A program made the position numbers and the translations under genes. From Lachnospiraceae bacterium (GTDB lineage: Bacteria; Bacillota; Clostridia; Lachnospirales; Lachnospiraceae), in the NCBI GenBank assembly GCA_009774145.1, contig VSND01000083.1:1-17096 (forward strand): a stretch of DNA of 17,096 nucleotides, given 5' to 3'. The notes beneath the pieces were generated by a model that ran no database searches, was not told where the DNA came from, and saw only the letters and a list, made by a program, of their open reading frames with translations. Positions within the stretch are counted from its first letter, which is position 1; every line of letters begins with the position of its first letter. Below are positions 15,123 to 17,096 of the stretch, piece after piece.

Positions 15123-16325
15123 ATGAGAAAAAATAACAGAACAGGAAAACGGCTGCGGCTGACGCCTCTTATATTGGGAGGCTACGGGGCATTTCTGGGT
15201 TTTGGTCTGATCGTGATCGGACTTGCTGAAATGAAGGAAGGGATCGGCATTGTCCGACTCCTGATCGGGCTTGGAATGGCAGGCTTCGGCCTGCTGGGGA
15301 TATGGGACGGGGTGCGTGATCTGGTCAGGCCGGATAAGAAGCCGGAACAGGCACCGGCCAGCCAGTTTATCCTTACGGACATATCCGGAAACAGGACCTC
15401 CAATGTTACGGCGGAGGTTTTACAAAAACAGATGGAAAGCCTGATGGGAAGTGATCAAAGGGGCGTTTTCAAACTCCAGATTCTGCCGCCTGTTGCCGTA
15501 CAGGAGATTGGGAACATAAGTCAGATTTTTTGTATATACTATGAGACCTTTCGGCTGACGGCATTTTTAGAGGATTCTAAGGGCGGATATGAATCGTACC
15601 ATAAAAGCGCAGCGTTTGACGAGGCGAAGGAATGGTTTGAAAAACTTCTGACTGGCAGCGCTGGTCTTTCGGGGTGGAAAAAAATAGAGAATGGATATGA
15701 CGAGGAAGAGGAAAGCAGCGGGGAAGAGGACGCCGGATGGGAGGAAAACAGCATCTGTCCAGCCGAAACGGATGACAGCCTGGAAGATACAAATGAGGCA
15801 GCAGAGCCGGCTGCTGATTCTGACAAACCAGACTCTTTGATAAATACAGAAGAAGCAGCGGCAGGGAAAAGCGAAGCCGATACCCGGCAGACGGAGGAAC
15901 ACATAAAATCTTTCTGGCAGCAGCTTCAAAGGGAACAGAAAGGCCAAATGCGGAACTGGCGCCAGCTTCTGGTGATTTTTGGGGAGAGCTGGCATGATGA
16001 ACATACCTTTTTCTCCGTCAGGGATGTGGAACTGGCCATTGACGGTATCCATGAGGGAACATACACAAAGGTATTCCTGGAATGGGGAACACAGGCGTTT
16101 GATATCTTCCCCGGCGTTCAAAATGACCTGATGGTGATCTGGTGTACCAATAACACAGGAAAAGGGAATACCAAGTTTCTGGCGAAAGAAGGAACGGTGG
16201 CGCAGGTGAAATTCTGGCTGGTCAACGATTTGAGTTCCGGTGTTTTTGAAGAAAGGAACGGATGGACGGATATTACCGGCCAGATAGAAAAAGCAAACAG
16301 AAAGGGCAAACAGAAACATGGGTAA
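15123..16325 (+). CDS. Two-TM protein with acidic linker and unrecognised C-terminal domain
   Basis: A 400-residue protein starting with a basic stretch (MRKNNRTGKRLR) and two membrane helices (about 13-35 and 40-62), so the remainder probably faces the cytoplasm. A compact region follows (about 80-190, with YYETFRLTAFLED), then an acidic, Glu/Asp/Ser/Ala-rich low-complexity linker (about 195-255), then a folded C-terminal domain (about 260-390). That domain contains WRQLLVIFGESWHDEHTFF, DVELAIDGIHEGTYTKVFL and FDIFPGVQNDLMVIWCT. I do not recognise any family. Of two adjacent ATGs, the one at 15123 has AGGGAG at 6 bases; the one at 15120 has it at 3. It lies between the SUKH-like gene (22 bases upstream) and the Sel1-like gene (overlapping by 8 bases), so the three are probably one operon and act together. 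Confidence 0.7.
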   Translation: MRKNNRTGKRLRLTPLILGGYGAFLGFGLIVIGLAEMKEGIGIVRLLIGLGMAGFGLLGIWDGVRDLVRPDKKPEQAPASQFILTDISGNRTSNVTAEVLQKQMESLMGSDQRGVFKLQILPPVAVQEIGNISQIFCIYYETFRLTAFLEDSKGGYESYHKSAAFDEAKEWFEKLLTGSAGLSGWKKIENGYDEEEESSGEEDAGWEENSICPAETDDSLEDTNEAAEPAADSDKPDSLINTEEAAAGKSEADTRQTEEHIKSFWQQLQREQKGQMRNWRQLLVIFGESWHDEHTFFSVRDVELAIDGIHEGTYTKVFLEWGTQAFDIFPGVQNDLMVIWCTNNTGKGNTKFLAKEGTVAQVKFWLVNDLSSGVFEERNGWTDITGQIEKANRKGKQKHG

Positions 16326-17096
16326 GTATTTTAGCGATGTGGTGGATCAGGCCATAGAGGATCTCTACTATTGTTGTGATAACGACAAGGCAAGAGCGGC
16401 GGCGGACGCGCTGCTGCCTGCGGCAAAGAACGGAGATGGAGATGCCTGCTATATTCTTTCCCGCTGCTTTTCCGGCTCCTGCTACAGCTGGGAATATCAC
16501 CCCTTTGAAGAAAACGAGGCGGCGGCCTATGCCATGCTCCATCAGGCAATTTCCCTGGGCAGCGCCGCGGCGGTTCTGGGGGCGCTTCGTATGGATCTGC
16601 TGACACCGGAGCTTAAGGAGATCATGCCCTTTGACAGTATAAAAGAGGCGTGGGAAGTGATCTGTGAAAAGGCCGAAAACGGCTGCGCGTTCTGCCAGTA
16701 CATGATTGGGAACACCTATTATTTTCTGGACATCATAGAGATCGAAGACCGTAAGGAAAGGGAATTTGTAAATAAGAAAGCATGGAATGACTGGAAGCGG
16801 GAGCAGATCGAGAAGTGCCTCCCCTGGTTTGAGAAAGCATTCTCCGGCGGCATGATACTGGCGGGGCGGAATTACGGTCATTATTACCAGTATGGACGGG
16901 GAGAATACATTCCGCCGGAGCCGGGAAAGGAAGTTCCCATTATGCGCCAAGGGGCCAAGCGGGGCTACCCGGAGTGGATGTATGCCTATGCCCATTATCT
17001 GGCCTATACAGAGGATAAGGATAAAGAAGCTCTTCCCTGGGCGCTGAAAGCGGCAGAGGCAGGACATCTCTGGAGCTGGCATATCATAGGGGATAT
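16318..17096 (+). CDS. Sel1-like repeat protein (3' end beyond the window)
   Basis: The frame is open from the ATG at 16318 to the window edge, giving 259 residues without a stop. It consists of helical pairs typical of Sel1/TPR-like solenoids, with recurring A-x-x-G-x-x-x-A patterns: AAADALLPAAKNGDGDACYILSRC kinds of repeats (first at about 24-50), AYAMLHQAISLGSAAAVLGAL (70-90), ICEKAENGCAFCQYMIGNTY (115-134), CLPWFEKAFSGGMILAGRNYG (167-187), IMRQGAKRGYPEWMYAYAHYL (208-228) and ALPWALKAAEAGHLWSWHIIG (238-258). Such proteins are protein-interaction scaffolds; no enzyme motif is seen. It overlaps the preceding gene by 8 bases (16318-16325), which suggests coupled translation. There is no signal peptide, so it should be cytoplasmic. 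Confidence 0.75.
   Translation, partial: MGKYFSDVVDQAIEDLYYCCDNDKARAAADALLPAAKNGDGDACYILSRCFSGSCYSWEYHPFEENEAAAYAMLHQAISLGSAAAVLGALRMDLLTPELKEIMPFDSIKEAWEVICEKAENGCAFCQYMIGNTYYFLDIIEIEDRKEREFVNKKAWNDWKREQIEKCLPWFEKAFSGGMILAGRNYGHYYQYGRGEYIPPEPGKEVPIMRQGAKRGYPEWMYAYAHYLAYTEDKDKEALPWALKAAEAGHLWSWHIIGD

Overview
The window looks like a chromosomal segment of a Gram-positive anaerobe of the class Clostridia, most likely a Lachnospiraceae-type gut bacterium. The reasons are a PolC-type replicative DNA polymerase, IspG of the MEP pathway, a type III glutamine synthetase, AGGAGG-like ribosome binding sites before most genes, and the mid-GC codon use. The genus call is an inference; no rRNA or other marker is present.

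Layout from left to right. (1) Positions 1-600 hold the 3' tail of a + strand gene, a bidirectional terminator (106-141), and a very small lipoprotein gene on the - strand (187-315) with its own promoter about 200 bases upstream. (2) Positions 592-2936 hold a divergent pair, a LysR-type regulator (-) and a MATE-family efflux pump (+), sharing a 134-base promoter region. (3) Positions 2937-3156 separate two converging genes and contain a striking imperfect palindrome of about 150 bases. (4) Positions 3157-5280 (-) encode type III glutamine synthetase. (5) From 5478 to 13667 there is a + strand run: thymidylate synthase, dihydrofolate reductase, a SEDS-family FtsW/RodA protein, IspG and PolC. 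The last four are tightly packed or overlapping and probably form one transcription unit; thyA precedes them with a gap holding two hairpins. This joins dTMP/folate supply, septal or wall glycan synthesis, isoprenoid (undecaprenyl carrier) synthesis and chromosome replication. (6) From 13704 to the right edge is an accessory-looking region: a small AT-richer membrane protein, a possible gene remnant, a SMI1/KNR4-like (SUKH-type) protein, an unrecognised two-TM protein with an acidic linker, and a Sel1-like repeat protein cut by the window edge. The last three are closely spaced or overlapping on the same strand and look like an operon. By family resemblance this could be an immunity or contact-toxin-related cluster, but no toxin is visible here and the middle gene is not recognised.

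No tRNA, rRNA, CRISPR array, transposase or integrase was seen. The most unusual items are the 150-base palindrome, the 42-residue lipoprotein with its long leader, and the SUKH/two-TM/Sel1 cluster.
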